Below are positions 10,247 to 19,804 of a DNA stretch of 64,000 bases, one piece after another. How positions within the stretch are numbered: the first letter of the stretch is position 1; every line of letters begins with the position of its first letter. Source of the DNA: Methylomonas sp. (GTDB lineage Bacteria > Pseudomonadota > Gammaproteobacteria > Methylococcales > Methylomonadaceae); the NCBI GenBank assembly GCA_002928965.1, contig PERU01000008.1, positions 1 to 64,000 of the forward strand, in the 5' to 3' direction. The notes under the pieces are model-generated. The model did not search any database and was not told the origin of the DNA. It was given only the letters and a program-made list of their open reading frames with translations. The translations under genes were made by a program, and so were the position numbers.

Positions 10247-11269
10247 ATGAAACCCCTATTTAAAAAATTCGCTTTGCTGAGCGTGATGTGCACAGTTGGT
10301 TTGGGCCAGAACGTCTGTGCCGGGCCTGAACACCAAAGTCCCAAGGGATACGGCAAGTTTGAATTTGCCTTGATTGGCGATGTTCCCTACGCACCGGCCG
10401 ATTTTTGGAAGCTGGATAATGTTATCGACGAAATCAATGCCGACAAACAAATCAAGTGGGTATTGCATGCCGGTGACATCAAAAACGGTTCGACGTTATG
10501 CTCGGATGAGATGTTTATCGATCGTTTACAACGCTTTCAACGCTTTCAGCGGCCTTTTATTCTGACCCCAGGCGATAACGAATGGACCGACTGTCACCGC
10601 GCCAACAACGGCAGTTACTTGCCATTGGAACGTCTGGATAAGTTGCGCGAAGTGCTTTATCCGCAAGCGGGTCGTAGTTTGGGCCAAAAAACCCTGCGAC
10701 TCGAGACTCAGGCACACGACCCCGCGCATGCCGAGTTCGTTGAAAACACCCGTTGGATGGAACAGCATGTGATGTTTGCCGCAGTCCATATCGTCGGCAG
10801 CAACAATGCTCTGGCGCCTTTTGCCACCCGCACGGTAGAAGACGATGCCGAGGTGGATCGGCGGATTGCCGCGGCCCAGGCTTGGATCGCGGAAACTTTT
10901 GCCAAAGCCAAGGCGGAAAATGCCCGTGGCGTACTGTTGATGTTCCAGGCTAACCCCGGTTTTGAACTGCCCAAAGGCAGCCGTGATCGTCAAGGCTTTG
11001 AAGACATTATCGCCGATCTGGAACGGGAAACCGTCGAGTTCAAAAAGCCCGTGGCACTGGTTCACGGCGACTCCCACTACTTCCGCGTGGATAAACCCAT
11101 GCTGGGCACTATCAGCAAACGTCGCATCGAAAACGCCACCCGCATCGAAACCTTCGGCGCTGATGATGTGCATTGGCTACGGGTGGTTGTCGATCCGAAT
11201 TCCGACCAAGTATTCAGTGTGCATCAGCAAATCGTTGACGCCAATCTGCAACAGCATCCACAACCCTAA
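10247..11269 (+). CDS. Secreted calcineurin-like metallophosphoesterase
   Basis: A 340-aa protein with an N-terminal signal peptide (KK followed by a hydrophobic stretch, cleavage near NVCA-G). Metallophosphoesterase signatures appear in order: ALIGDVPY, HAGDIKNG, TPGDNEW and VHGDSHYF. Together they resemble the D/GD/GDNE/GDSH metal-ligand blocks of the calcineurin-like superfamily. The ATG at 10247 is preferred over an in-frame start at 10190 because GGAGAAC sits just before it and it begins a clean signal peptide. It lies 84 bp upstream of a PhoX-type phosphatase, suggesting joint phosphate scavenging in the periplasm. The substrate is unknown. I saw no convincing Pho box in the upstream region. 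Confidence 0.85.
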   Translation: MKPLFKKFALLSVMCTVGLGQNVCAGPEHQSPKGYGKFEFALIGDVPYAPADFWKLDNVIDEINADKQIKWVLHAGDIKNGSTLCSDEMFIDRLQRFQRFQRPFILTPGDNEWTDCHRANNGSYLPLERLDKLREVLYPQAGRSLGQKTLRLETQAHDPAHAEFVENTRWMEQHVMFAAVHIVGSNNALAPFATRTVEDDAEVDRRIAAAQAWIAETFAKAKAENARGVLLMFQANPGFELPKGSRDRQGFEDIIADLERETVEFKKPVALVHGDSHYFRVDKPMLGTISKRRIENATRIETFGADDVHWLRVVVDPNSDQVFSVHQQIVDANLQQHPQP

Positions 11270-11353
11270 ATCCCGAATGCACCACACCGTTGATGGGCCC
11301 CGTCATAAGTGGTCCACAACATTTTTATCAACGAGAGAAACAGAGGTAATGCA

Positions 11354-13423
11354 ATGAGCGAAAACAACCTGATTGAGATCGACTCCGGCGATGAGCCGAT
11401 GAGCAACCATTCCGACAACCCGCATTTTTCTAATATTTTGGAAAAGCGTTTGTCTCGCCGCGACATGTTGACCGGTAGCTTGACGGCTGCTGTAGCCGGT
11501 ATGTTCGGTGCTTCCAGTATGGGCAATCTGGCTGAAGCAGCCGTGGCCGGTGCAGGTTTCCTGCCGCCGCAAGTCGGCAAACCGCCATTTGCATTGAACC
11601 CAACACTGGGTTTTAGCGCAGTACCGGCGACCCGCTCCGATACAGCCACTTTACCCGTTGGTTACAAAGCTCAAACTTTGGCGCCTTGGGGAGCACCGTT
11701 AACTGACAGTTATCCTGCTTACAAAGCGGATGGTAGCAATACCGGCGCCGAACAAGAGCAACAAGTAGGTTCGCATCATGACGGCTTACATTATTTCCCA
11801 ATGGCCAGCAATCCAAACTCACATGGCTTGTTGTGTATCAATCACGAGTATGTCGATCAGTTCAATCTGCATGCGGGTGGCGCCATCAACACCAGCCCGC
11901 GTCCAACTGACCAAGTCAGAAAAGAGATTGCTGCTCATGGCGTCAGCGTCATTGAAGTGAAAAAAGATGCGCTAAGCGGCGAATGGGATGTGATGAACGG
12001 TAACTACAATCGCCGTATCACCGCCAATACACCGATGGAAATCCGTGGCCCGGTTCGTGGCAGCGATTTTGTTAAAACCGTGTACAGCCCGGATGGCACC
12101 ATGACACGCGGCACCATCAACAACTGCGGCCATGGCTACACCCCATGGGGCACTTATCTGACTTGCGAAGAAAACTGGGCCGGTTATTTTGTCAACCGTA
12201 CAGGCCGCCCTCGCGAACACGCCCGCTACGGCGTCAGCACGAGCAATGGACGTTATCGCTGGGAAACTGCCGCTAGCGGTGAAGACCAATACCTGCGTTT
12301 TGATGCGTCGGTAAAAGCAACCAGTGCTGAAGGCGACTACCGTAACGAACCTAATGGTCAAGGCTGGATTGTCGAAATCGACCCTTTCAACCCCAACAGT
12401 GTGCCTAAAAAACGCACAGCGATGGGTCGTTTCGCTCACGAAGGCTGCTGGGTGGCACCACCGCAATTGGGTCAACCGGTTGTGTTTTACTCCGGTGACG
12501 ATTCGCAAAACGAATATGTGTATAAATTCGTGACCAAAGGCCGTTACAGCAAAAACGTCAATGGCGACATCCTGGATCAAGGCGTTTTATACGTAGCGCG
12601 TTTCAACGAAGACGGCACCGGTGACTGGTTGGCGTTGGACATCAACAACCCGGCATTCGTGGCGGCGGCTTTGGTCAAAGGCGTGACATTCGCTGATCAA
12701 GCGGATGTGTTGGTCAATACCCGTTTGGCAGCCGATGTGGTTGGCGCCACTAAAATGGACAGACCGGAGTGGGGCACTGTGCACCCGCAAACTCGCGAAG
12801 TCTATATGACCATGACCAACAGCAGCAGTCGAAATGCCGGCAACATTGATGCGGCCAATCCGCGCGGCCCGAATCCTTATGGCCATATCATTCGCTGGCG
12901 CGAGCAAGGCAACCGTTCTTGGGCCGTCAAATTCGAGTGGGATTTGTTCTTGTTGTCCGGTACCGAAACCGACAGCCAAATGCTGCCGGAACAAGGCGGT
13001 CCTGCGCTGACCCAAGACAGCATCCACGCCAGCCCAGACGGCTTGTGGATGGATCAATTCGGTATTTTGTGGATCCAGACCGACATGAGTGGTTCGCAGC
13101 AAGCCAGTGGCCCATTCGGTGCCAACGCGATGTTGGCGGCCAACCCGGTTACAGGGGAAATCAAGCGTTTTCTGGTAGGTCCGAACGATCAGGAAACCAC
13201 CGGTGTTGTCTCAACGCCTGATGGCACATCGATGTTCGTCAACTTCCAGCATCCTGGTGATAGATCCAGTGCTTCCGCCGGATTTACCAGCAACTGGCCT
13301 GATCATGGTGCGGTTTACCGTCATCCTGGTGATGCGGCAGTGGTTGCTAATCCAACCGGCTCACGTCCACGTTCGTCAACCATCGTCATCACCCGTGAAG
13401 ACGGCGGCATCGTAGGCTTGTAA
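11354..13423 (+). CDS. PhoX-family (DUF839) Tat-exported phosphatase
   Basis: A 689-aa protein with a twin-arginine signal around residue 34 (RLSRRDMLTG) and a following hydrophobic stretch, so export folded through Tat is expected. The body has features of the PhoX/DUF839 family: LLCINHEYVD, GHGYTPWGTYLTCEENW, RFAHEGCWV and SPDGLWMDQFG. PhoX enzymes are Ca/Fe-dependent phosphomonoesterases of the periplasm. The start at ATG 11354 follows AGAGGT; an in-frame GTG at 11309 lacks one. It is probably co-transcribed with the phosphoesterase upstream. A GGAGAACA/TGTTCTCC hairpin lies 30 bp after the stop. Confidence 0.88.
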   Translation: MSENNLIEIDSGDEPMSNHSDNPHFSNILEKRLSRRDMLTGSLTAAVAGMFGASSMGNLAEAAVAGAGFLPPQVGKPPFALNPTLGFSAVPATRSDTATLPVGYKAQTLAPWGAPLTDSYPAYKADGSNTGAEQEQQVGSHHDGLHYFPMASNPNSHGLLCINHEYVDQFNLHAGGAINTSPRPTDQVRKEIAAHGVSVIEVKKDALSGEWDVMNGNYNRRITANTPMEIRGPVRGSDFVKTVYSPDGTMTRGTINNCGHGYTPWGTYLTCEENWAGYFVNRTGRPREHARYGVSTSNGRYRWETAASGEDQYLRFDASVKATSAEGDYRNEPNGQGWIVEIDPFNPNSVPKKRTAMGRFAHEGCWVAPPQLGQPVVFYSGDDSQNEYVYKFVTKGRYSKNVNGDILDQGVLYVARFNEDGTGDWLALDINNPAFVAAALVKGVTFADQADVLVNTRLAADVVGATKMDRPEWGTVHPQTREVYMTMTNSSSRNAGNIDAANPRGPNPYGHIIRWREQGNRSWAVKFEWDLFLLSGTETDSQMLPEQGGPALTQDSIHASPDGLWMDQFGILWIQTDMSGSQQASGPFGANAMLAANPVTGEIKRFLVGPNDQETTGVVSTPDGTSMFVNFQHPGDRSSASAGFTSNWPDHGAVYRHPGDAAVVANPTGSRPRSSTIVITREDGGIVGL

Positions 13424-13811
13424 GCCTAGTCAAATAAGGAAAGCATGGCTCCGGAGAACAAGGATGTTCTCCAATCCTGCCCAATCCGTCCAGCGATTGA
13501 GCGACGATTAGGCAATCAATCCACTCCAATCGTCCCTTTCATCCTAAAAATTCCACTTCATCAAGAACAGACTTGATTGCGCGGATAAAAATCAAGCGCC
13601 TCAATTAATCTAGCGATCATGAAAACTCGAAATCATCCCAGCCCAATGAAAGTTGGAGCGATGATAGTCGCGATGCCATGACCTTCGGTTGGACAACATA
13701 TACAATACACAGGCCTGGAAGCCGGCTTGCTCGATTTCGATCGCTAAGACATTTGTGAAAATTTTACCTGTCGCGTTGTAATTTCAACGTTTGGCAATGA
13801 TTGTTTGATAT
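13424..13811. other. Gene-free stretch with one strong hairpin
   Basis: No credible ORF. A perfect 8-bp hairpin (13453-13460 with 13465-13472, loop AGGA) follows the phosphatase gene but lacks a T tract, so termination there is uncertain. Around 13612-13645 the string CGATCATGAA-ACTCGAAATCA recurs with few changes near 18944-18975, a short dispersed motif of unknown meaning. Confidence 0.5.
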
Positions 13812-13970
13812 AAGGATATGGTCATAAATAACTTCCCGGAATTCTGCTTATTCCGAATTACACGATTCTTGCTCCCCTCTTTGATAAAGAGGGGTTGGGG
13901 CGAGATTTTTTAATAAATCCCCCTCGATCCCCCTTTTTCAAAGGGGGAAGTTATTTGTAGCGAAATCCTA
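13812..13970 (+). repeat. Dispersed repeat family A, copy 1 (MITE-like)
   Basis: About 158 bp with imperfect terminal inverted repeats (AAGGATATGGTCATAAATAA at the left; the right end reads TAGGATTTCGCTACAAATAA on the other strand). It has two internal hairpins, CCCCTCTTT-GAT-AAAGAGGGG and CCCCCTTTTTC-AAAGGGGG. Two further near-identical copies lie at 25338-25498 (inverted) and 26930-27090. It is non-coding. This copy ends 12 bp before the start of the MCE permease gene, so it lies in that operon's promoter region. Confidence 0.9.
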
Positions 13971-13982
13971 AACCGGCACAAT

Positions 13983-15146
13983 GTGAATGGTATGAACGAC
14001 GACAGCTTAACTTCACCTGCTATTTTAGAAGGTTATCTACAGATTAAGGTTACCGAGGCGTCCACTATTGTGGAAGTCAGTGGTCATTGGTTGCGTAATG
14101 CGCGCGTCAGAGCTGTAGAAACGGTATTAACCGAACTGGCCGGGCAACCCATCAAGCAGTTATCGTTTCAGGCAACGGAGTTGACGGCATGGGATAGTCG
14201 CCTGCCCAGTTATCTGTTGAAAATTGCGGATTATTGCAACAGTCATGCAATCGATATGGACACCAGCGCCTTACCCGGCGGCGTACAAAGTCTGATGAAT
14301 CTGGCACAGGCAGTGCCGGAACGCAGTGGTGCGCGACGCTCGGCTCAAAATACCCGTCTGGTGGAAAGGGTCGGCAATGCCACGCTCGGTTTTATCAACG
14401 GTGTTCATGAACGGATTGTGTTTGTCGGCGAACTGATACTGGCTGGCTGGGCATTGATATGCGGTAAGGCCCGTTTCCGGGCCATTGATTTGCTCATCTT
14501 TATTCAGGATGCCGGCCCCAATGGTTTTCCAATCGTGTCGTTGATCAGTTTGCTGGTGGGTTTGATTCTGGCTTTTGTCGGTGCTTTACAGTTGGCCATG
14601 TTTGGCGCGCAGATTTATATCGCCGATTTGGTGGCATTGGGGACCGTGCGGGAAATGGGGCCATTGATGACTGCGATTATCATGTCCGGCCGCACCGGTG
14701 CCGCTTATGCTGCCCAACTCGGCACCATGAATGTGAATAGCGAGATTGATGCATTGCGTACCATGGGCATTTCACCGATGGAATTTTTAGTCTTACCGCG
14801 CATGTTGGCCTTGGTTTTGATGATGCCATTATTGACTTTGTATGCGGATTTGATGGGGATTTTAGGCGGCGGGTTGGTCAGCTATAGCGCCTTTGACATC
14901 AGCTTCATTCAGTATTATCACGAAATCACCAAAGCCGTCGATCTGACGGACTTTATGGTGGGTTTTTTCAAAAGTATCGTATTTGCGGTATTGATTGCCG
15001 TTGCCGGTTGTATGCGTGGCATGGCCTGCGGTCGCAGTGCTTCAGCAGTGGGCGATGCAGCCACGGCCGCTGTGGTGGATAGCATTGTGTATCTGGTGGT
15101 GTCGGATTCTATCCTGACCTTGATTTGCAACCAGCTGAATATTTAG
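13983..15146 (+). CDS. MlaE-type ABC permease with N-terminal STAS-like domain
   Basis: A 387-aa inner-membrane permease. Residues about 15-105 resemble a STAS-type fold (…LEGYLQIKVTEASTIVEVSG…). Residues about 130-385 are the MlaE/YrbE domain with several transmembrane segments and the family signature GTVREMGPLMTAIIMSGRTG plus EIDALRTMGISP. In MCE systems two such subunits sit with the ATPase and the MCE ring and move phospholipids between the membranes. The first gene of a tight four-gene operon. The start is uncertain: GTG 13983 or ATG 13992; neither has a clear Shine-Dalgarno, and the repeat element just upstream may have replaced native sequence. Confidence 0.87.
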   Translation: MNGMNDDSLTSPAILEGYLQIKVTEASTIVEVSGHWLRNARVRAVETVLTELAGQPIKQLSFQATELTAWDSRLPSYLLKIADYCNSHAIDMDTSALPGGVQSLMNLAQAVPERSGARRSAQNTRLVERVGNATLGFINGVHERIVFVGELILAGWALICGKARFRAIDLLIFIQDAGPNGFPIVSLISLLVGLILAFVGALQLAMFGAQIYIADLVALGTVREMGPLMTAIIMSGRTGAAYAAQLGTMNVNSEIDALRTMGISPMEFLVLPRMLALVLMMPLLTLYADLMGILGGGLVSYSAFDISFIQYYHEITKAVDLTDFMVGFFKSIVFAVLIAVAGCMRGMACGRSASAVGDAATAAVVDSIVYLVVSDSILTLICNQLNI

Positions 15147-15162
15147 CAGGACAGAGTAGTTC

Positions 15163-15945
15163 ATGAGCAATCCCCACATCACCGTAAAAGACCTCACCAT
15201 GGCCTATGGCGATTTTGTGATTCAACGCGATTTGAATTTCACTATCGATCACGGCGATGTGTTTATTGTCATGGGTGGCAGTGGTTGTGGTAAAAGCACC
15301 TTGTTAAAACATTTAATTGGTTTGCAAAAACCCGCCAAGGGTGATGTCTTTTATGATGATCAAAGTTTCTGGCAGGCCGCAGCCGAGGAGCGTGTCAAGG
15401 TGATGCGCAGGATCGGTGTGTTATACCAAAGCGGTGCTTTATTCAGTTCCTTGACGTTGGCGGAAAATATCGCCTTGCCTTTGGGTGAGTTTACGACCTT
15501 AACCCAGTCGGAAATTGCCGACTTGGTGTCTTATAAATTGGCATTGGTAGGATTGGCAGGCTTTGAGGCGTATTACCCCTCTGAAATCAGTGGCGGCATG
15601 CAGAAGCGTGCAGGTTTGGCCAGAGCCATGGCGCTGGATCCGGAAATTTTGTTTTTCGACGAACCCTCGGCCGGTCTGGATCCGGTCAGCGCTCGCTTGC
15701 TGGATGATTTGATTATCAGTTTATGTGAAACTTTGGGCACCACGATTGTGGTAGTGACGCATGAATTGGCCAGTATTTTTGCGATTGGCACCAATTCGGT
15801 ATTTCTCGATCCCGAAAGCAAGACCATGCTGGCAACCGGGAATCCCAAAACCCTGTTGGCGGAATCCAGCGATTCACGCATTATTCAATTTTTAACCCGC
15901 GGTGAAGGCCGTAGCGCACCGTCTGGTCAAGCAGGAGACTTTTAG
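15163..15945 (+). CDS. MCE/Mla-type ABC transporter ATPase
   Basis: A 260-aa ATPase. The Walker A motif is GGSGCGKST (about residues 38-46), the signature is SGGMQKRAGLARAMA and the Walker B region is ILFFDEPSAGLD, with a following switch histidine (VVTHEL). The phrase GLARAMALDPEILFFDEPSAGLDP is typical of MlaF/Ttg2A ATPases serving MlaE permeases. It follows the permease by 16 bp and precedes the MCE gene by 3 bp, so stoichiometric translation is likely. It energises lipid transfer at the inner membrane. Confidence 0.92.
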   Translation: MSNPHITVKDLTMAYGDFVIQRDLNFTIDHGDVFIVMGGSGCGKSTLLKHLIGLQKPAKGDVFYDDQSFWQAAAEERVKVMRRIGVLYQSGALFSSLTLAENIALPLGEFTTLTQSEIADLVSYKLALVGLAGFEAYYPSEISGGMQKRAGLARAMALDPEILFFDEPSAGLDPVSARLLDDLIISLCETLGTTIVVVTHELASIFAIGTNSVFLDPESKTMLATGNPKTLLAESSDSRIIQFLTRGEGRSAPSGQAGDF

Positions 15946-15948
15946 AAG

Positions 15949-16974
15949 ATGAGTAAACCGGTTAATCCCGCACTGATTGGTGGTTTCACCCTGGGGGCAT
16001 TGGCGCTGCTGGTTATTGGCTTGCTGATATTTGGCGCTGGGCAGGAGTTCAACAGCAACAAAATCCGTTATGTGGTGTTTTTTGATTCCTCGTTAAACGG
16101 TCTGGAAATTGGCGCGCCGGTGAAAATGCAGGGAGTCAAAATTGGTCAGGTTACGGAAATAACGTTGCAACTCGACCCCAAGGGCGGCAAAATCTACAAA
16201 CCGGTGGTATTGGAAATTGACCGTGGAAGTTTAACCGGCACGGGCGGTCGGAGTTTGGCGGTAGCTGATAATGCCGAGGAAATGAAGGAAAGTCGTGACA
16301 ATCTGGTGAAACAGGGGATGCGCGCCAGACTGGAAACCCAAAGCCTGTTAACCGGATTACTGTTTGTGGATCTTAATTTCTATCCTGACAGACCACCGGT
16401 TTTTGCCAGTCTGGAATATAAAGAACTTCTGGAAATACCCGGCTTACCGACTACCACCGATGAACTGCGAAGCACAGCAGAACAGGTAGCACAAAAATTA
16501 CGCGCTTTGCCGCTGGATGAAATTGTCCAGGATTTTGCCGACAGTCTACGGGAAATCAAAGCCCTGTTAGCCTCGGAAGATGTCAAAAAAACCCAGGCGG
16601 CGTTGAAGGGGACATTGGAAGAACTCAACAAAGCCACCAAAACACTCAATACCAATCTTGAACCCATTTTATTGAACACAGATAAAGCCATCCTCACCAG
16701 TCATGAATTGGCTAAAGACACCCACGCGATGGTACTGGAACTCAAACAAAGTTTGCCTGGGTTAGTGACAAATACGGATAAAACCCTGGAATCAGCCATC
16801 TTGGCACTTAAACAGGCTGAACATTCATTAAAGCAAGTCGATAGTGCAGTCGGGCCTGAATCGACCTTAACCGATACCCTGCAGGCAGTCAAACAGGCTG
16901 CCCGCGCCGTCCGTGATCTGGGCGATTATTTGCAGCGACATCCGGAAGCAGTATTGTCAGGAAAAGACCCATAA
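15949..16974 (+). CDS. MCE-domain (MlaD-like) substrate-binding protein
   Basis: A 341-aa protein with one N-terminal membrane anchor (IGGFTLGALALLVIGLLIFG, about residues 10-29). A single MCE domain follows (YVVFFDSSLNGLEIGAPVKM, then GVKIGQVTEI). The remainder is a long, largely helical tail (about residues 170-335), longer than E. coli MlaD and typical of MCE proteins that build needle-like channels. MCE proteins form hexameric rings in the periplasm carrying lipids. The gene is embedded between the ATPase and the lipoprotein gene. Confidence 0.9.
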   Translation: MSKPVNPALIGGFTLGALALLVIGLLIFGAGQEFNSNKIRYVVFFDSSLNGLEIGAPVKMQGVKIGQVTEITLQLDPKGGKIYKPVVLEIDRGSLTGTGGRSLAVADNAEEMKESRDNLVKQGMRARLETQSLLTGLLFVDLNFYPDRPPVFASLEYKELLEIPGLPTTTDELRSTAEQVAQKLRALPLDEIVQDFADSLREIKALLASEDVKKTQAALKGTLEELNKATKTLNTNLEPILLNTDKAILTSHELAKDTHAMVLELKQSLPGLVTNTDKTLESAILALKQAEHSLKQVDSAVGPESTLTDTLQAVKQAARAVRDLGDYLQRHPEAVLSGKDP

Positions 16975-16983
16975 GGAGAGAAC

Positions 16984-17571
16984 ATGGTTTTACCCAAAGT
17001 CGTCATTCAAACAGCAAGTACCTGCCTGATTTTGGTGCTGACGGCCTGTGTTGGAACAAGTCCTCCAGCGCAGTTTTACTTGCTGGAGCCTTTAACGGTA
17101 GCCGAGGGCATCGGCAGTGTAGCGTCGGATAAGCCGACGCTGGCCTTGGCGCCGGTGCGCATTCCGCAGTATCTGGAACGCGCCCAACTGGTTACAGCCA
17201 GCGGAAAAAACACCTATCAATTAGACGAGTTAAATCGCTGGGCAGAAAGCCTGGAAGACAATATCACTCGGGTGATGTTGCAGGAATTGAGCAGCTTGGT
17301 GCCGGCGGATGTAGTGTTAACTGGCAGTCAACGCGCCAAACAGGCTAAATTGCGACTGGTCGTGACCATTCTTGAATTTCATATCGATCCGCAAGGTCAA
17401 GCCAAATTAGCCGCGCAATGGCAAGTCAGCAGAGGAGAGGAGGTGATTGTCAGTAAACAAAGCGCATTTCAAATATTCGCCAGTAGTCACGATGCGCAAT
17501 TGAAAGTACAGGGCTTAAATCAGTGTCTTAATCGGCTGAATCAAGAAATGGCGGCAGCGCTGGTTTTTTGA
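16984..17571 (+). CDS. ABC-type transport auxiliary lipoprotein (PqiC-like)
   Basis: A 195-aa protein with a lipoprotein signal peptide ending in the lipobox LTAC (Cys near residue 21), then the start typical of this family (PPAQFYLLEPL, later LALAPVRIPQYLERAQLV and LDELNRWAESLEDNITRVM). This is the ABC_trans_aux/PqiC family, an outer-membrane lipoprotein partnering MCE channels. It is the last gene of the operon, 9 bp after the MCE gene with GGAGAG in the gap. The set permease-ATPase-MCE-lipoprotein lacks the separate periplasmic carrier MlaC, so it is closer to the Pqi/Let arrangement than to the full E. coli mla operon. Confidence 0.88.
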   Translation: MVLPKVVIQTASTCLILVLTACVGTSPPAQFYLLEPLTVAEGIGSVASDKPTLALAPVRIPQYLERAQLVTASGKNTYQLDELNRWAESLEDNITRVMLQELSSLVPADVVLTGSQRAKQAKLRLVVTILEFHIDPQGQAKLAAQWQVSRGEEVIVSKQSAFQIFASSHDAQLKVQGLNQCLNRLNQEMAAALVF

Positions 17572-17703
17572 GGGAGCGTTTAAATAGTATTTCACCCCAC
17601 CCGCCCGGAGCATGGCAATTATCAGGCGTTAGTTTTTAAAATTATGGCTATGATCGCAGCTAAAGATTGTATGCCCGAACCATTCATTTGTTGTGATAAG
17701 AAC

Positions 17704-18759
17704 ATGAATAAAATCAGATTGATACAGAATTCTGTGGTGATAACCGTGATGCTGTTCTGCCAGTCAGTATTGGCTCAGGAGACCCCGACACCGCTACAGG
17801 CTTTGCAAAACTTTGGGATTGCCGAGGCGCAAATTGCTCAATTAGAACGTGGCGAGATCGTCAGTTACGATGTAAGCGAAACCAGTCAAAAGGAACTGGC
17901 CATCGGTGTGGCAATGATTTTGCCCACAGCACTGCCTCATATTGTCAATTACATTAAAAAAGGCCATCTGACTTCGATCCATAGCGACATCATCGCAACT
18001 GCCCATTTGCCGGCAAATGCCAGCGTGGATAGCTTCAAAAAATTCGCTTTTTCGGATAAACACGCCGATGAGGCCAGCGCTTTTCTGGACGCTGAACCGG
18101 GCGACGAATTTAATCTGTCCAAACAGGAGTTTGAGCACCTAAAAACCCTGAAACAGGGGCTTGACGATATGGATAAGAAAACCCTGCTGCAAACCGCCAA
18201 TCGTACCTATCGCGAGTTTTTACTGCAGCGTTTGCAGGCCTATCGCAAAAGCGGGCTGGCAGGGATTGCGGCTTATAGCCGGGGTAGCGGAACTGCCGAT
18301 CCTGCCGTGGAATTACGCACCGATGCCAATGCCAGTAAAGCCTGGGCGAAATATTTTCCAGAACTGCAGCAGGGATGGTTGAATTATCCCAATGGTCTGC
18401 CTGCCAATGCTCACGAACAATACGTGTTGATGAATCAACGGGTCGAAGATCGGCCCACTGCGATACTCAATCACCGGATCATGCTGGCGGGCGATACTGG
18501 CGGCATCATTCTGACGCGGCAGTTTTACGTCGGGCACTCTTACAATTCAACCAGCGTCGTAGCCGGTGGTTTGCCCTACAAAGAGGGCACACTGGTGTTT
18601 TATGCAACCCGCAGTTCCACTGATCAGGTTGCCGGGATTGGCAGTAGTCTGAAACATTCCATTGGCCGTGAGCAGTTGAAAAAAACCATGATCAAACGCC
18701 TGCAACGCCTAAACAAAGATCTGAAACTGAAACCGGCAAAGGTTGCTGAGGAAAACTAG
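17704..18759 (+). CDS. Exported conserved protein of unknown function
   Basis: 351 aa from ATG 17704, which starts a clear signal peptide (MNKIRLIQNSVVITVMLFCQ, cleavage near VLAQ-E). An in-frame start at 17644 would bury it. I do not recognise a domain. The mature protein is soluble-looking and mixed alpha/beta, with charged helices around residues 110-180. The last bases are odd: the stop TAG at 18757-18759 lies inside the CTAG end of a family B repeat, so the native C-terminus has been replaced at the insertion point. The gene follows the MCE operon by 132 bp and may or may not be part of it. Confidence 0.75.
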   Translation: MNKIRLIQNSVVITVMLFCQSVLAQETPTPLQALQNFGIAEAQIAQLERGEIVSYDVSETSQKELAIGVAMILPTALPHIVNYIKKGHLTSIHSDIIATAHLPANASVDSFKKFAFSDKHADEASAFLDAEPGDEFNLSKQEFEHLKTLKQGLDDMDKKTLLQTANRTYREFLLQRLQAYRKSGLAGIAAYSRGSGTADPAVELRTDANASKAWAKYFPELQQGWLNYPNGLPANAHEQYVLMNQRVEDRPTAILNHRIMLAGDTGGIILTRQFYVGHSYNSTSVVAGGLPYKEGTLVFYATRSSTDQVAGIGSSLKHSIGREQLKKTMIKRLQRLNKDLKLKPAKVAEEN

Positions 18760-18921
18760 GAACTTGTCCGAGAATAGGAATCGTCGCGAGGGAAAGCAAT
18801 TTTGAGTCAGATTTGTTGATCATTTGAGGCGAATAGTGGTTCTATTTAACGAAAATGAGCGGGAAATCTGGCCAACAGGGCTTTTCCGTAGCAGGTTCAC
18901 TATTCTCGGACAGGCTCCTAG
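18757..18921 (+). repeat. Dispersed repeat family B, copy 1 (MITE-like)
   Basis: About 165 bp bounded by CTAGGAACTTGTCCGAGAAT and, inverted at the other end, ATTCTCGGACAGGCTCCTAG. The interior (…GAGTCAGATTTGTTGATCAT…) is shared with copies at 25596-25761 and 35702-35867. The ends carry CTAG, matching the YTAR target preference of IS5-group transposases, so mobilisation in trans by such an element is inferred. It contains no ORF of its own. It supplies the stop codon of the gene to its left. Confidence 0.9.
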
Positions 18922-19027
18922 CTCTGCTTTAAGCTTTTTCCTAACGATCATGAACACTCGAAATCAACCCGGCAGATGAAAATTTTCTGTGGGATCTTAG
19001 GGTTATCAGTACATCGGATGTTCTCGA

Positions 19028-19804
19028 TCAATCCATGCTGTTTCTAAGATCAAGCATTACTTTATCCACAGAATCGATGCGAATCAGTCCCAGACGCGGA
19101 TATTCGAGATCAAGTATCACGTAAAACGTGCCGGCGGTGATCAGGGCAAAGGCGAATAGATGCACCCGATTTTGCGTCAATGAGCCCGAACAAGCATACC
19201 CTGCCAAACAGGCACTGATCATAGCCAGACTCAACAACATCATAAAAATGATTTGCGGAGGATGTAACTCGGTCCTAACCGTATTGCGATAGGTGGCGAG
19301 GTCAAACATATCATTCAGCGCAGCCAGTAACAGGGTGGTAGTCGGCACCGAGCCTGAGTCCTGGCAGGCTTTCACGGCCACCGGCCAGATTTGATCCTGC
19401 AAGTGACTGGCCAATGCGCCAGAGACTGCAGCCGCCTGGATGTCCGGCAACTTGCTGCTCATCTCCAGCCGTGCATCGACGTAGCGCCGGAACAAGTCAC
19501 GCAAAGGTAACTGTGCTTCGGCAGGCAAAAGATCCAATCGCAAATAGGCGGTGCCAATGGCATTGGCTTCGTTAATCACCAAAATCCGCCTATCATCGAA
19601 GCGTGATGCCGCACCGGAAAAGGTGAAGGCAATCAACAAGCCCATCAGCGCGTAGATGGCACTATCCAGCATGCTTGTCGAACCACTATCTATTTTGGCC
19701 AGAGAAGGCCAGCGTTTAGCTATCCAGCCACCCAAAAAATAAGACAGTACGATGCCGAAAAACAGTCCTGTTGAAGCGATTATGGCCAGGAAAGTATGAC
19801 TCAT
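19028..19804 (-). CDS. DUF4239-type (bestrophin-like) membrane protein
   Basis: 258 aa from ATG 19804. Transmembrane segments lie near residues 4-24, 47-65, 185-205 and 212-232. The middle is soluble and carries DDRRILVINEANAIGTAYLR, the recognisable DUF4239 signature (N-E-A-N-x-I-G-x-x-x-L-R). Function is unknown. The start at 19804 is chosen because GGAG precedes it; the longer frame to 19882 adds a non-hydrophobic leader. It is transcribed toward the exported-protein gene and away from the PAS-like gene. Confidence 0.75.
   Translation of the reverse strand: MSHTFLAIIASTGLFFGIVLSYFLGGWIAKRWPSLAKIDSGSTSMLDSAIYALMGLLIAFTFSGAASRFDDRRILVINEANAIGTAYLRLDLLPAEAQLPLRDLFRRYVDARLEMSSKLPDIQAAAVSGALASHLQDQIWPVAVKACQDSGSVPTTTLLLAALNDMFDLATYRNTVRTELHPPQIIFMMLLSLAMISACLAGYACSGSLTQNRVHLFAFALITAGTFYVILDLEYPRLGLIRIDSVDKVMLDLRNSMD

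Noticed and set aside
10526-11173. 215-codon minus-strand ORF inside the phosphoesterase gene
   Set aside because: It is the antisense of a well-supported secreted enzyme and has no family features of its own.
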